Shown in pieces: positions 1 to 8,043 of a stretch of DNA of 64,000 nt (its first letter is position 1; each line of letters begins with the position of its first letter). The notes beneath the pieces were generated by a model. It did not search any database. It saw only the letters and a program-made list of their open reading frames with translations, and had not been told where the DNA came from. The DNA comes from Tianweitania sediminis (GTDB lineage: Bacteria; Pseudomonadota; Alphaproteobacteria; Rhizobiales; Rhizobiaceae). The position numbers and the translations under genes were made by a program. The stretch is taken from assembly GCF_017813335.1 (NCBI RefSeq), contig NZ_JAGIYY010000001.1, positions 1,290,001 to 1,354,000 of the forward strand, given 5' to 3'.

Positions 1-275
1 ATGCGCCGCCAGGGCATCAGCGCATCCCGTTGCGGCATGAAAGCGAAGCGAGCCGTTCCATTGTGCAGGGGTGCGCGATCGAAGTGGATCGTGCCGCCAT
101 CGGGTCTGATGCCGCCGATCAGGAGTTGAAACAGCGTCGACTTGCCGGCCCCCGAAGGGCCGAGGATGGACACAAACTCTCCTTCGTGGACCTGGAGATC
201 GACGCCGGCCAGGACTTCCGTTTCACCGAAGGCTTTCTGAACGCCTCGGAGTTGCAGGCGAGCCGCCGCGGTCAT
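1..275 (-). CDS. ABC transporter ATP-binding protein, partial (thiamine/HMP-type)
   Basis: The gene is cut by the left edge, so only about the first 91 residues are present. They contain an ABC ATPase N-terminus with a Walker A motif (GPSGAGKST, about residues 40-48). The start at 275 overlaps the stop of the upstream permease gene as ATGA, so the two are translationally coupled. Position behind a TPP riboswitch, a YkoF gene and a permease says it energises uptake of thiamine or its pyrimidine precursor HMP (ThiZ role). The family (nitrate/taurine-type ATPase) is clear. The substrate rests on context only. The substrate-binding protein, if there is one, would lie left of the window. Confidence 0.85.
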   Translation of the reverse strand, partial: MTAAARLQLRGVQKAFGETEVLAGVDLQVHEGEFVSILGPSGAGKSTLFQLLIGGIRPDGGTIHFDRAPLHNGTARFAFMPQRDALMPWRR

Positions 276-1051
276 GGAGCCGGGTCCCGATCAAAGCGGA
301 TCCACGGCATGGCGGCTCGCTGGATCAGCACCGTCAAGCCGAAAAGGATCAGCGTCAGCCCAGCGCTGACACCCACGGCGGCAAGCACCAGATCGGGTCG
401 GAAGTTGTTCTTGGCATTGAGAATATAGATGCCCAGGCCTCGGGCAGCGCCGGCATATTCCGCGAAGATCGCACCCACAACGGCATAGGTGATCGAGATG
501 CGCAGGCCGGCAAAGAAGAACGGCAGGGCGGACGGCAGGCGTGCGAGCCGAAAGACGCCCCACCGGCTGGCTCCCATGGAGCGCAGAAGCAGAACAATCT
601 CCTTTTCCGTCGCCGCGTAGCCCTGCACCAGCGCGACGAGCATTGGGAAAAAGGTGACCAGTGCCACCAACATGATCTTCGGAAACAGACCGAAGCCGAA
701 CCAAAGCACTACCAAGGGTGCAATGGCGACCAGCGGCAGGGTTTGGCTGATGATAAAAACTGGGAACAGGGCACGGCGCAGCAGCCCGGAGAAGTCCATC
801 AGGACGGACAAGAGAAGGGCTGCCGTCAGTGAGCAGGCGAACCCCAACAGCGTCGCACGGACGGTCGGCACGGCATTGTCGAACAGCGCCTGCCGGTGAA
901 CCCACGCCTGTTGCGCAACCCGCAAGGGGGACGGCAGGGTCGTGACGCCGATGCCGGAAAGATCGGCGTAAAGGTGCCAGGCAAGCACCACGACGCCCAC
1001 CGCAACGACAGCCGGGCCGACCTTGGCTGGAAAGGATAGATTTTCGGACAT
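272..1051 (-). CDS. ABC transporter permease, thiamine/HMP precursor type
   Basis: A 259-residue inner-membrane permease of the SsuC/TauC/ThiX type with about six hydrophobic segments. The central part, about residues 150-190, carries the cytoplasmic coupling region (TEKEIVLLLRSMGASRWGVF), followed by the RLPSALPFFFAGLRIS stretch typical of this fold. It lies 30 bp downstream of the YkoF gene and overlaps the ATPase gene by 4 bp, so ykoF-like, permease and ATPase form one minus-strand operon controlled by the TPP riboswitch at 1703-1788. A thiamine-precursor role (ThiX) is inferred from the riboswitch and YkoF. The permease sequence alone would not distinguish it from sulfonate or nitrate permeases. 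Confidence 0.85.
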   Translation of the reverse strand: MSENLSFPAKVGPAVVAVGVVVLAWHLYADLSGIGVTTLPSPLRVAQQAWVHRQALFDNAVPTVRATLLGFACSLTAALLLSVLMDFSGLLRRALFPVFIISQTLPLVAIAPLVVLWFGFGLFPKIMLVALVTFFPMLVALVQGYAATEKEIVLLLRSMGASRWGVFRLARLPSALPFFFAGLRISITYAVVGAIFAEYAGAARGLGIYILNAKNNFRPDLVLAAVGVSAGLTLILFGLTVLIQRAAMPWIRFDRDPAP

Positions 1052-1081
1052 GAGAGGGCACTCAGCGCGGAACGCGCTGCT

Positions 1082-1690
1082 TCAGATGGCTGTCGGGCTG
1101 TTTGCCGAAACCGTGAGATCAAGCGCGAGATGACCTTCGGGTGATCCGAAGCGGAGGAATGCTTCGCCCAATGTCGCAAAAACCGGCCCCGCATCACCGC
1201 GCAGGGTCGTGCAGAAGTTCTTGGATTTGCCGAACACGCCCGAGCGCTTCAGGAAGTCGATGCAGCCGTAGATCTCATCCATGTGGTGGCCGGCGCCGAG
1301 CGGATACAAAGACAGCTGGGCTGCCACATTCTGGTTCAGCACCGGGGCGCCCTGCGCTGCAGCCAAAGCGGCATCGATGCGCGTGGCAAGCGGTGCACCG
1401 TGCTCGCGACCTTCGATCGGTGTGCAGATTGGATCGTCCGGTTCGCCGGGACAGCCCCGCGACACGGTCGCATGGAGCACGCAATGGATGTTATTGCGCG
1501 ATGCAGCGACATGCAGGTCGCGCATGGCCGGGAACAGCTCTTCCGGCGGGCCGACAAGGAGCGTGGACAAGTCGTCGGTCTCGATCCGAAACCGGCTTCG
1601 ATAGGGATCCAGCGCCGACAAGCTGCCGAGAATGATGCGGACGAAATCGTCCGCCATCGGATACAAGGAAATTTGTGCGCCAGAAAACAT
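1082..1690 (-). CDS. ykoF: YkoF-family thiamine/HMP-binding protein
   Basis: A 202-residue soluble protein made of two similar halves, each opening with the same type of strand (AQISLYPMADDFVRII near residue 5 and AAQLSLYPLGAGHHMDEI near residue 123). This is the tandem fold of YkoF, which binds thiamine or its pyrimidine moiety in Bacillus. There is no signal peptide, so it probably acts in the cytoplasm next to the transporter. The start at 1690 follows GAGGCGG, which directly abuts the 3' end of the TPP riboswitch, so ligand binding could hide the ribosome site. It is the first gene of the operon with the permease and ATPase. Confidence 0.85.
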   Translation of the reverse strand: MFSGAQISLYPMADDFVRIILGSLSALDPYRSRFRIETDDLSTLLVGPPEELFPAMRDLHVAASRNNIHCVLHATVSRGCPGEPDDPICTPIEGREHGAPLATRIDAALAAAQGAPVLNQNVAAQLSLYPLGAGHHMDEIYGCIDFLKRSGVFGKSKNFCTTLRGDAGPVFATLGEAFLRFGSPEGHLALDLTVSANSPTAI

Positions 1691-1702
1691 CGTCCGCCTC
1701 GC

Positions 1703-1788
1703 TCCGCTGGTATTATCCAGATCAGCTTGAGGGTTCCGCAGCTTGTCGCTGCGCTCTCAGCCCCGACGTTACGGAGCACCCCTGTGGT
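1703..1788 (-). promoter_or_regulatory. TPP riboswitch (THI element)
   Basis: Read on the minus strand, the segment opens with a GGGGTGCTCC-type 5' element (about 1783-1774), then GGGGCTGAGAG (1764-1754), and ends with CTGATCTGGATAATACCAGCG (about 1725-1705). These are the conserved pyrimidine- and pyrophosphate-sensor segments of the TPP aptamer. It lies immediately upstream of the YkoF gene. The 3' end of the aptamer nearly touches the ribosome-binding site (GAGGCGG, about 1701-1695), and there is no terminator-like T run, so control is probably at translation initiation, as is common in proteobacteria. Confidence 0.9.
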
Positions 1789-1795
1789 GGGCGAA

Positions 1796-1824
1796 GTTAC
1801 ATCACGTTGCGCGCGGGAGCGCAA
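1796..1824 (-). promoter_or_regulatory. Candidate sigma-70 promoter for the thiamine operon
   Basis: On the minus strand TTGCGC (1824-1819) is followed after 17 bp by TGTAAC (1801-1796). Transcription would start near 1789-1790, which is where the TPP aptamer begins. The agreement of promoter and aptamer ends supports the call. The hexamers themselves match the consensus only moderately. Confidence 0.5.
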
Positions 1825-1839
1825 GAGCTGCTTGCAGAC

Positions 1840-2256
1840 TTAAGGGAGCGCATCGCAGGGGGCGATTGTAACCGGATCGGCGGATTGCTTCCCGATCTCG
1901 CGGCACGCGGTTTTGTCCTGGCTGCAAATCTTCCAGCCGCCTCCTGTTGCTCCGGAAGCAGCCAGAACGAGGCTCCGCTGCGGGGGAAGGTCAGGCGTCC
2001 AGCGCCACCAGCCGTTCATCAGAGTGGCGTCCGATGCCGGCTCCATTCCGGCGCCGGACCCTTGAACTCGCGCTTCGGTGATCGCAAGCCTGTTCGCTTG
2101 GAGATACCAGTCCTCTTCCCAGCGAACGCGCTCCACGGAATGGGTCCAGGACAGCGTGAAGGCGGTGAAGGCGAACGCGGTGACCTTGCTCCCTGCCGCC
2201 AGACACAGGCTCACGCCGCCGCTCGCGATGGTTGTCGCGAGCGCCAGCCATGCCAA
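1840..2256 (-). CDS. DUF1850 protein of a TAXI-TRAP operon
   Basis: A 138-residue protein with the DUF1850 signature near its start (FTLSWTHSVERVRWEEDW), a small family almost always found beside TAXI-type TRAP transporters and without a firm function. The ATG at 2256 overlaps the permease gene by 46 bp. A GTG at 2214 would give the 4-bp overlap GTGA typical of this genome and a protein starting just before the conserved core, so the shorter form may be the real one. It is the last gene of the minus-strand operon with the TAXI binding protein and the fused permease. Confidence 0.8.
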   Translation of the reverse strand: MAWLALATTIASGGVSLCLAAGSKVTAFAFTAFTLSWTHSVERVRWEEDWYLQANRLAITEARVQGSGAGMEPASDATLMNGWWRWTPDLPPQRSLVLAASGATGGGWKICSQDKTACREIGKQSADPVTIAPCDALP

Positions 2257-4403
2257 ACAAGGAAGGCGATCGACAGAGCGAAGCCGACTTCATCGGTTAT
2301 CGGTAGCGCAAGCACCAGGCTTGCACCTGCCAAAAAGGCCCAGATCCGTTCCCACCATGACAGGCGGGCGAAGAACCAGCCGACAAAGGCCCCGCCCCAA
2401 AGCGCAATGGCGAGCACCGCTTTCAGGAGCACATAGGCCACTTCAACGGGGTAGCCCCAGGCTTCGGCGATCGCCCCGCCGTCCTGCAGCATCAGAGCGG
2501 GCGTATAAACCGCCATGAACGGCACCACGAAGCCCGCGATCGCAAGCTTCACCGCTTGCAGCGAGATCTTCAGACCAGATTCCTTCGCGATCGGTGCTGC
2601 CGCGAAGCAGGCAAGCGCGACCGGCGGTGTCAGATCGGCGAGAATACCGAAGTAGAACACGAACATGTGGCTGACGAGCAGCGGCACATCGAGCGCCAGA
2701 AGGGCGGGACCGGCCAAGGAGGACGTGATGATGTAGTTGGGGATCGTCGGAATGCCCATGCCCAGCACCAAACAGGTAATCATGGTGAGCACGAGCGACA
2801 AAAACAGGTTGTTCTCACCAATGGCGATCACGGCGCCGATGAAGGTGGAAGCGATGCCGGTCAGCGTCAGGGTGCCGATCACGATGCCGACGATCGCGCA
2901 GGCAATCCCGACCGGCAGGGCGTTCTTGGCGCCTTCGGCGAGGGCATCGCGGCACAGCCAAACGGTTTCGCGGCCGCCTTTCACGAAAAAGCAGCCGATC
3001 ACGAGGAGCACGATGACGGCGAGGAGGAGATTGACGCCAAAGCGGAGGAAGCTCGCGGCGGCAAGCCCGATCACCAGCCAGAACACGAGGCGGAAGGCAA
3101 ACGGCCCGATGCGCGCGGCAAGCGGCGCACCAAGGATCAGCACCGTCACCAGCGCCAGTCCCATCGTGCCGGCAAAGATCGGCGTATAGCCAGCAAACAG
3201 GAGCCAAACCAGCGCGGCCAGTGGCAGGATCAGCGGCCAGTGTTCGCGGACCGCTTTCCAAGGGTTCGGCAGTTCGGCTTTGCTCAGCCCGCTGAGTCCG
3301 GATCGGCAGGATTGCAGGTAAACCGTCCAGAAGCAGACGCCGAAGTAAAGAATGGCGGGGATGATGGCGGCTTGAACAACGGCGGCGTAGGGCACGTTCA
3401 GCGTTTCAGCCATGATGAAGGCGACAGCACCCATGACCGGCGGCATCAGCTGCCCGCCCATGGATGCCGTGGCCTCAACACCGCCCGCGAAAGCAGGGGA
3501 AAAGCCGAAGCGCTTCATCAAGGGAATGGTGAACTGGCCGGACGCCACGACGTTGGCAACGCCCGAGCCCGAGATCGTGCCCATCAGGGCCGACGACAAC
3601 ACGCTGACCTGCGCCGGGCCGCCGCGCGCTCCACCCACCATGCCAAGTGCGAAATCATTGAACAGCGCGATCATGCCGCCGCGCTCGAGAAAGGCTGCAA
3701 ACACCACGAAGATGAAGATGTAGGCTGCCGAAACATAGATCGGCGTGCCGTAGATGCCTTCCGTGCCGAAGGCGAAATGCTCGATGATCAGCTCCGGATC
3801 ATAACCTCGGTGGATGAACGGCGCGGGCAGAAACTGGCCGAAGAAGCAGTAGGCCAGAAAGATGCCTGAAATTACCGCAAGCGGCAGGCCCATCAGGCGA
3901 CGCGCGGCTTCAAAAACAAGAACCAGCAGCAGGACGCCCATGAACAGATCGGCATGGGTCAAGAAGCCGGAACGCCTGATCAGGTCGACATAGAAGTACC
4001 AGTTGTAAAGGCCGGTGCTCATTCCGAGAACGCCGAGACACCAGAACCAGGCCTTTCCGGCCGTTGTTCTGGCGCGCAGCGTCGCCAACAGGCCAAACCC
4101 GAGCAGCAGCAGGAACCCCACATGCATGGCGCGCACAACCTGCGAGGGCAGGGTTCCGTAGGCGGCCGTCCACAGCTGGAAGAGGGAGAAAACGACCGCG
4201 ATGGAAAAGGCGATGCGCCCACCCCAGCCAACCCCGAAGCCTGGTGGCAGCCCTTCGCCGTGGTCTTCAACAGGCGAGTGTGCTGCATCGCGGCCGGAAA
4301 CAGGAGCGTTGGGCCGCTGCAGTTCGGCATCCATCGGGGTGGTCATGGGCGGTCCGTTTGGTGGAAGGAGTTGACCTGCGAAAAAGCGATGCATGCGCCG
4401 CAT
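2211..4403 (-). CDS. TRAP transporter fused permease, 4TM/12TM (TAXI family)
   Basis: A 730-residue integral membrane protein that fuses the small DctQ-like (4 TM) and large DctM-like (12 TM) subunits, as usual in TAXI-type TRAP systems. DctM hallmarks include GTISGSGVANVVASGQ (about residues 275-290) and a GMGIPTIPNYI stretch. It uses the ion gradient, not ATP, to import the ligand delivered by the binding protein encoded upstream. The ATG at 4403 has TAGGAG 13 bp upstream. An alternative ATG at 4346 (MTTPMDAEL) lacks a clear ribosome site. The substrate is unknown: TAXI systems have been linked to glutamate and other organic acids. Confidence 0.9.
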   Translation of the reverse strand: MRRMHRFFAGQLLPPNGPPMTTPMDAELQRPNAPVSGRDAAHSPVEDHGEGLPPGFGVGWGGRIAFSIAVVFSLFQLWTAAYGTLPSQVVRAMHVGFLLLLGFGLLATLRARTTAGKAWFWCLGVLGMSTGLYNWYFYVDLIRRSGFLTHADLFMGVLLLVLVFEAARRLMGLPLAVISGIFLAYCFFGQFLPAPFIHRGYDPELIIEHFAFGTEGIYGTPIYVSAAYIFIFVVFAAFLERGGMIALFNDFALGMVGGARGGPAQVSVLSSALMGTISGSGVANVVASGQFTIPLMKRFGFSPAFAGGVEATASMGGQLMPPVMGAVAFIMAETLNVPYAAVVQAAIIPAILYFGVCFWTVYLQSCRSGLSGLSKAELPNPWKAVREHWPLILPLAALVWLLFAGYTPIFAGTMGLALVTVLILGAPLAARIGPFAFRLVFWLVIGLAAASFLRFGVNLLLAVIVLLVIGCFFVKGGRETVWLCRDALAEGAKNALPVGIACAIVGIVIGTLTLTGIASTFIGAVIAIGENNLFLSLVLTMITCLVLGMGIPTIPNYIITSSLAGPALLALDVPLLVSHMFVFYFGILADLTPPVALACFAAAPIAKESGLKISLQAVKLAIAGFVVPFMAVYTPALMLQDGGAIAEAWGYPVEVAYVLLKAVLAIALWGGAFVGWFFARLSWWERIWAFLAGASLVLALPITDEVGFALSIAFLVWHGWRSRQPSRAAA

Positions 4404-4441
4404 CGTTCAGACACGGCTCCTACAGCGGTCGAAAGCTCGCG

Positions 4442-4471
4442 AAAAAAAGCGCCGGGATGGACCCGGCGCTT
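4442..4471 (-). terminator. Terminator-like hairpin between TAXI binding-protein and permease genes
   Basis: On the minus strand AAGCGCCGGG, a 5-nt loop and CCCGGCGCTT (4471-4447) form a perfect 10-bp stem followed by a run of T (4446-4442). It starts 6 bp after the stop codon of the binding-protein gene and precedes the permease gene of the same operon. It looks like a partial terminator that lowers permease expression relative to the binding protein. Confidence 0.85.
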
Positions 4472-4477
4472 GTCGGC

Positions 4478-5434
4478 TTACTTCAGCACACCGACTTCCC
4501 GGTAGTAACGCTCGGCTCCCGGATGCAGCGGCAGCGGCATGCCTTCCAGCGCCTTTGCCGGATCGATCATCTTAGCCGCCGCGTGCGCAGCCACCAGCGT
4601 CGGCAGGTTCTCGTAAAGCTGCTTCGTCATCTGGTAGGCGACGTCATCGGAAACGCCGGTGTGGCTGACCAGGATGTTGCCCACGGCCGCACCCGGCACA
4701 TCTTCCGTTTGCCCCTCATACGTGCCGGCAGGAATGGTCACCGCGACATAAGGCGCGCCGATCTTTTCCACGATCTCGCTTGGAACCGACACGACGCTGA
4801 TTGGAACGGATGTGGCAAGGTCGCGGATGGATGCAACGCCCAGACCTGCAGACTGCAAGGTGGCGTCGATCTGGCGATTCTTCATCAACTCCACGGATTC
4901 AGCGAAAGGCAGGTATTCGGTCTTGCTGAGATCGTCGTAGCTCATGCCGGCTGCTTCCAGGATCGCGCGGGCGTTGAGCTCGGTTCCGGACGCCGGTGCG
5001 CCAACCGACAGGCTTTTGCCTTTCAGATCGTTTAGAGTGGTAATGCCGGAATCCTTGCTCGCCACGATCTGGATGTAGTTCGGGTAAATGGCGGCAATGC
5101 CGCGCAGCTTGTCGAGCGGCGCCGGAAAGCCAGCTTCCTTGTTGCCTTCCACCGCAAGCTTCACCGAGTCTGCCAGGGCAAAGCCGATTTCGCCGCGACC
5201 CTGCTGAAGAAGGTTGAGGTTTTCCACCGAGGCCTTGGTGGCCTGGACCTGCGTGCGGGCGCCTTCGATGGTGCGGCCGTAGATTTCCGACATGGCGACG
5301 CCGAGCGGGTAATACACGCCCGACGTGCCGCCGGTCAGAACGTTGATGAATTCCTGGGCCTGTGCCGCGACAGGCGCAGCGCTGAGTGAAACGGCCATCG
5401 CTATGGATGCGAGACCAGCCTTGAGCTTGTGCAT
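4478..5434 (-). CDS. TAXI-family TRAP transporter solute-binding protein
   Basis: A 318-residue periplasmic protein. The start at 5434 was chosen because GGAGGA lies just upstream and a signal peptide follows (MHKLKAGLASIAMAVSLSA, cleavage after AQAQ, about residue 27). The mature protein begins FINVLTGGTSGVYYPLGVAM, the typical TAXI opening with the TGGTSGVYYP motif. Further TAXI features are the AVEGNKEAGF and LKGKSLSVGAPASGTE stretches. It captures an organic anion for the fused permease encoded downstream, from which it is separated by a terminator-like hairpin. The ligand is not evident from sequence. Confidence 0.93.
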   Translation of the reverse strand: MHKLKAGLASIAMAVSLSAAPVAAQAQEFINVLTGGTSGVYYPLGVAMSEIYGRTIEGARTQVQATKASVENLNLLQQGRGEIGFALADSVKLAVEGNKEAGFPAPLDKLRGIAAIYPNYIQIVASKDSGITTLNDLKGKSLSVGAPASGTELNARAILEAAGMSYDDLSKTEYLPFAESVELMKNRQIDATLQSAGLGVASIRDLATSVPISVVSVPSEIVEKIGAPYVAVTIPAGTYEGQTEDVPGAAVGNILVSHTGVSDDVAYQMTKQLYENLPTLVAAHAAAKMIDPAKALEGMPLPLHPGAERYYREVGVLK

Positions 5435-5568
5435 TCTTTCCTCCGGTTTCTTTGATCGAGCCACTGTAGCGGCTCGCCTCGTCTTGCCAACCCCGGCCTT
5501 TAGCAGCATGCCGAAGATGTCAACCGAAAGCGCGCCGAAATCCTCCACTGCGTTGCCTTGGAAGCCAA

Positions 5569-6249
5569 TCAACCAGCCTTTCGGGCTGTCCGTCGATAGC
5601 TGACGATCAGGTCATTGAACTTGCCGCCCTGGATCGCGATGTGCGCGCGCATCTCATTGGCGGCGGCTTCCGCATCTCCCCGCGTCAGGGCCTCCACGAC
5701 GCGTCCATGTTCCGCAAGGGAATGCGCCATGCGGCCCCGGTTGTTCAGTTGCAGCCTGCGATAAGGCTTCAAACGTCGGTGCAGGCGGGTCGCTTCGGCT
5801 CCAAGGAAGCTGTTGCCCGAGGCCTCATAAATGAGCCCGTGGAAACGCTCATTGGCATGGTAGTAGCGATTGACGTCGTCGCTTGCCACCGCCTGGCGGC
5901 ATTCCACCACGGTTTCCTCGAGATCGGCAAGGAAAGCTGGCGTCACGCGGCGGCTTGCCAACCTGCAGCAGAACGCTTCCAGTTCCGCCATCACCTCGAA
6001 CATTTCGAAGACTTCTTCGAGTGCAGGGAAGCGGACAAATGCGCCGCGGCGGGGTTCGAGCACCAGCAGGCCTGACGCGGCCAAGGCTTGAAAGGCCTCC
6101 CGCAAGGGGGTGCGCGAAACGTCGAAGCGCTGTGACAGCTTTACTTCATCCAGGCGCTCGCCTTGGGAAAAGGCGCCTTCCACGATCATTTCTTCAAGTT
6201 TCTCGCGAACAAGGTCAGAGCGGCTGGTCAATGCATTTTCCGCGTGCAC
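5569..6249 (-). CDS. matR: GntR-family (FCD) regulator of malonate genes, MatR-like
   Basis: About 226 residues: an N-terminal winged helix-turn-helix (LDEVKLSQRFDVSRTPLREA, about residues 35-55) and a C-terminal all-helical FCD ligand domain (ELEAFCCRLASRR onward). It is divergent from the malonate TRAP-matAB operon, the usual place of MatR/GtrA-type regulators in rhizobia. I prefer the GTG at 6249, which has AGGA 8 bp upstream. The ATG at 6270 would place the start codon inside the palindromic operator 6262-6277. Malonate (or malonyl-CoA) is the likely effector from context and from the known rhizobial system. The reading frame closes at 5569, 134 bp before the TAXI gene. Confidence 0.85.
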   Translation of the reverse strand: MHAENALTSRSDLVREKLEEMIVEGAFSQGERLDEVKLSQRFDVSRTPLREAFQALAASGLLVLEPRRGAFVRFPALEEVFEMFEVMAELEAFCCRLASRRVTPAFLADLEETVVECRQAVASDDVNRYYHANERFHGLIYEASGNSFLGAEATRLHRRLKPYRRLQLNNRGRMAHSLAEHGRVVEALTRGDAEAAANEMRAHIAIQGGKFNDLIVSYRRTARKAG

Positions 6250-6261
6250 AGCAAAGATCCT

Positions 6262-6277
6262 ATCTTGCATACAAGAT
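6262..6277. promoter_or_regulatory. MatR-type operator palindrome
   Basis: ATCTTGCATACAAGAT is an inverted repeat ATCTTG-N4-CAAGAT. It resembles the TCTTGTA/TACACGA operator described for Rhizobium MatR and the TTGTATACAA-like sites of other FCD-type GntR proteins. It ends 2 bp upstream of the -35 box of the matP promoter and sits just ahead of the matR coding region, so one site could serve both directions. Confidence 0.75.
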
Positions 6278-6279
6278 GG

Positions 6280-6308
6280 TTGACACGAAATGCAAGACAC
6301 GGTTGGAT
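6280..6308 (+). promoter_or_regulatory. Candidate sigma-70 promoter of the malonate operon
   Basis: TTGACA (6280-6285), a 17-bp spacer and TTGGAT (6303-6308). The -35 is a perfect consensus and the -10 is weak, as expected for an activated promoter. The operator is centred about 45 bp upstream of the expected transcription start, a class II activator position. Confidence 0.55.
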
Positions 6309-6388
6309 CGTTCGACGGTGCGGTTGGGAGGCTGTGCTGCTGTTGAACCGGAGCCGCTGCTCCGCTGCGTTTTCTGGGAGGAAATCGA

Positions 6389-7366
6389 ATGATCAAGCAC
6401 CTTCTTGCCACGGCTGCATTTTCCATCGCGGCTTTCGGCGCCCATTCTGCGGAACTGCGTTTGTCGCACCAGTTCGCGCCCAACGACATTCGTCACAAGG
6501 TGGCGCAGATGGTGGCTGATGATGTGGAAGCAGCCAATGTCGACCTGTCGATCCGCATCTTCCCGTCGTCGTCGCTGTTCAAGGCCACTGAGCAGTACCA
6601 GCCCTTGTCGCGCGGCCAGCTCGACATGACCGTGCTGCCCCTGTCTTACGCGGGCGGGCAGCGGCCGGAATACAACCTAACCCTGATGCCAGGACTTGTG
6701 AAAGATCACGATCACGCAGCGCGGATGAACGAAAGCCCGTTCATGCAGGCGCTCGAAGACATCATGGCCGAAGACGACGTCATGGTTCTGGTACATGGCT
6801 ATCTGGCTGGCGGTTTCGCTTCCAAAGAGAAGTGCATCACCAAACCCGAGGACGTGAAGGGCATGACCGTTCGCGCTGCTGGCAAGGCCTTCGAGCAGAT
6901 GCTGGAAGGGGCGGGCGCTTCGATCTCCTCGATGCCGTCGTCGGAAGCGTATAGCGGCATGCAGCAGGGCATTCTGGACGCGATGAACACGTCCTCGTCT
7001 TCCTTTGTGTCGTTCCGCTTGTATGAGCAGGTGAAGTGCTACACGCCGGCGGGCGATGTCGCGCTCTGGTTCATGTACCAGCCGTTGCTGATCAACAAAT
7101 CGACCTTTGAAGGCCTGACACCCGAGCAGCAGCAGGCTTTGCGGGATGCATCCGAAAAGGCGCAGGCCTTTTATCTCGAGGAAGCCAAGAAGGAAGACGC
7201 CGCATCCATTGAGCCGTTCGAAAAGGCGGGCGTCGAGATCGCCCGCATGACGCCGGAAAATTTCGAAGCCTGGCGCAAGCTCGCTGAAGAAACCTCCTAC
7301 AAGGCGTTTGTGGAGGAGGTGCCGGAAGGCCAGAAGCTGCTCGACATGGCCTTCGAGGTGAAGTGA
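6389..7366 (+). CDS. matP: Malonate TRAP transporter solute-binding protein (DctP family)
   Basis: A 325-residue periplasmic DctP-type protein. The ATG at 6389 follows GGGAGGAAATCG. A signal peptide of about 20 residues (MIKHLLATAAFSIAAFGAHS) precedes the mature start AELRLSHQFAPND. The TRAP-binding-protein core (TKPEDVKGMTVRAAGKAFEQ) is present, with the arginine that normally pairs with the ligand carboxylate in the MTVRAAG strand. Co-transcription with malonyl-CoA decarboxylase and synthetase, and the described matPQMAB arrangement of Sinorhizobium, point to malonate as ligand. It is separated from matQ by a 120-bp gap holding a strong hairpin. Confidence 0.88.
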   Translation: MIKHLLATAAFSIAAFGAHSAELRLSHQFAPNDIRHKVAQMVADDVEAANVDLSIRIFPSSSLFKATEQYQPLSRGQLDMTVLPLSYAGGQRPEYNLTLMPGLVKDHDHAARMNESPFMQALEDIMAEDDVMVLVHGYLAGGFASKEKCITKPEDVKGMTVRAAGKAFEQMLEGAGASISSMPSSEAYSGMQQGILDAMNTSSSSFVSFRLYEQVKCYTPAGDVALWFMYQPLLINKSTFEGLTPEQQQALRDASEKAQAFYLEEAKKEDAASIEPFEKAGVEIARMTPENFEAWRKLAEETSYKAFVEEVPEGQKLLDMAFEVK

Positions 7367-7372
7367 TCCCGT

Positions 7373-7402
7373 GCAGGAGCGCTGCCGCAGCAGCGCTCCT
7401 GC
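7373..7402 (+). other. Intercistronic hairpin matP-matQ
   Basis: GCAGGAGCGCTGC, loop CGCA and GCAGCGCTCCTGC form a perfect 13-bp stem 7 bp after the matP stop. No T run follows, so it is more likely an mRNA 3'-end stabiliser or pause site than a full terminator. It would let matP mRNA accumulate over matQ and matM. Confidence 0.8.
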
Positions 7403-7485
7403 AAGCGGTAACTTTGGGTGCAACGGGGTCTCCCCGTTCCCCCTCCCTTTCCGAGCGCCGCCTTTCGTTTCCGGAGAAGCATTGC

Positions 7486-8043
7486 ATGGCTCATTCCGTT
7501 GTGAGTGCCAGCCCCTCTCTTGCGCGTCGTGACCAGCCCTTCGTGCTTCGCGCCATTGGGCAGATCTCCACTCTGTGCGGGTGGTTCGCGGCTGCGCTGA
7601 TCGTGGTGTCCATCTTCATCACCTGCCACATGATCTTTGTGCGCTTCGTGTTGCGCCAGTCCACGATCTGGCAAACGGAAGTCGTGATCTACATGATGAT
7701 CGCCACCACCACGATCGGGCTCGCGTATGTGCAGAAGCTGCGCGGCCATGTGAATGTCGATCTTGTGCCGGCCATGCTGCCATACGGAGTGAGGCGGGCC
7801 CTTGCTTACCTCGTGCTGCTCCTCACCATGGCCGTCGTTGCCACCATCGCCTGGTATGCCGCCCATACCTGGTACGAGACCTTCGACCGCAACTGGAAAT
7901 CTAGTACGGTGTGGGGCGTGCGCCTCTGGATCCCCTGGCTCGCCGTGCCGGTCGGCTTCGTTCTTTATCTCCTTCAGCTCGCGGCCGATTTCTTCGCGCT
8001 GTACCTGCGCATTGACGAGCCGTTTGGAAAAGGGCGCGATTGA
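7486..8043 (+). CDS. matQ: TRAP transporter small permease (DctQ family), malonate
   Basis: A 185-residue inner-membrane protein with four hydrophobic segments (around residues 30-52, 65-85, 100-122 and 140-165), the DctQ pattern. The ATG at 7486 follows CCGGAG. Conserved DctQ stretches are FVRFVLRQSTIWQTEVVIYM (about 51-70) and the LRGHVNVDLV segment. It forms the membrane complex with the DctM-type subunit encoded immediately downstream. The stop codon TGA shares its last base with the next ATG (TGATG at 8041-8045). Confidence 0.88.
   Translation: MAHSVVSASPSLARRDQPFVLRAIGQISTLCGWFAAALIVVSIFITCHMIFVRFVLRQSTIWQTEVVIYMMIATTTIGLAYVQKLRGHVNVDLVPAMLPYGVRRALAYLVLLLTMAVVATIAWYAAHTWYETFDRNWKSSTVWGVRLWIPWLAVPVGFVLYLLQLAADFFALYLRIDEPFGKGRD

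Noticed and set aside
1807-1824. TTGCGC...GCGCAA stem as terminator of the TAXI-TRAP operon
   Set aside because: A 6-bp stem without T run, and one arm serves as the -35 box of the thiamine promoter.
2556-3869. 437-residue plus-strand frame rich in Arg, Gly and His
   Set aside because: It is antisense to the TRAP fused permease and has the composition of a high-GC shadow frame.
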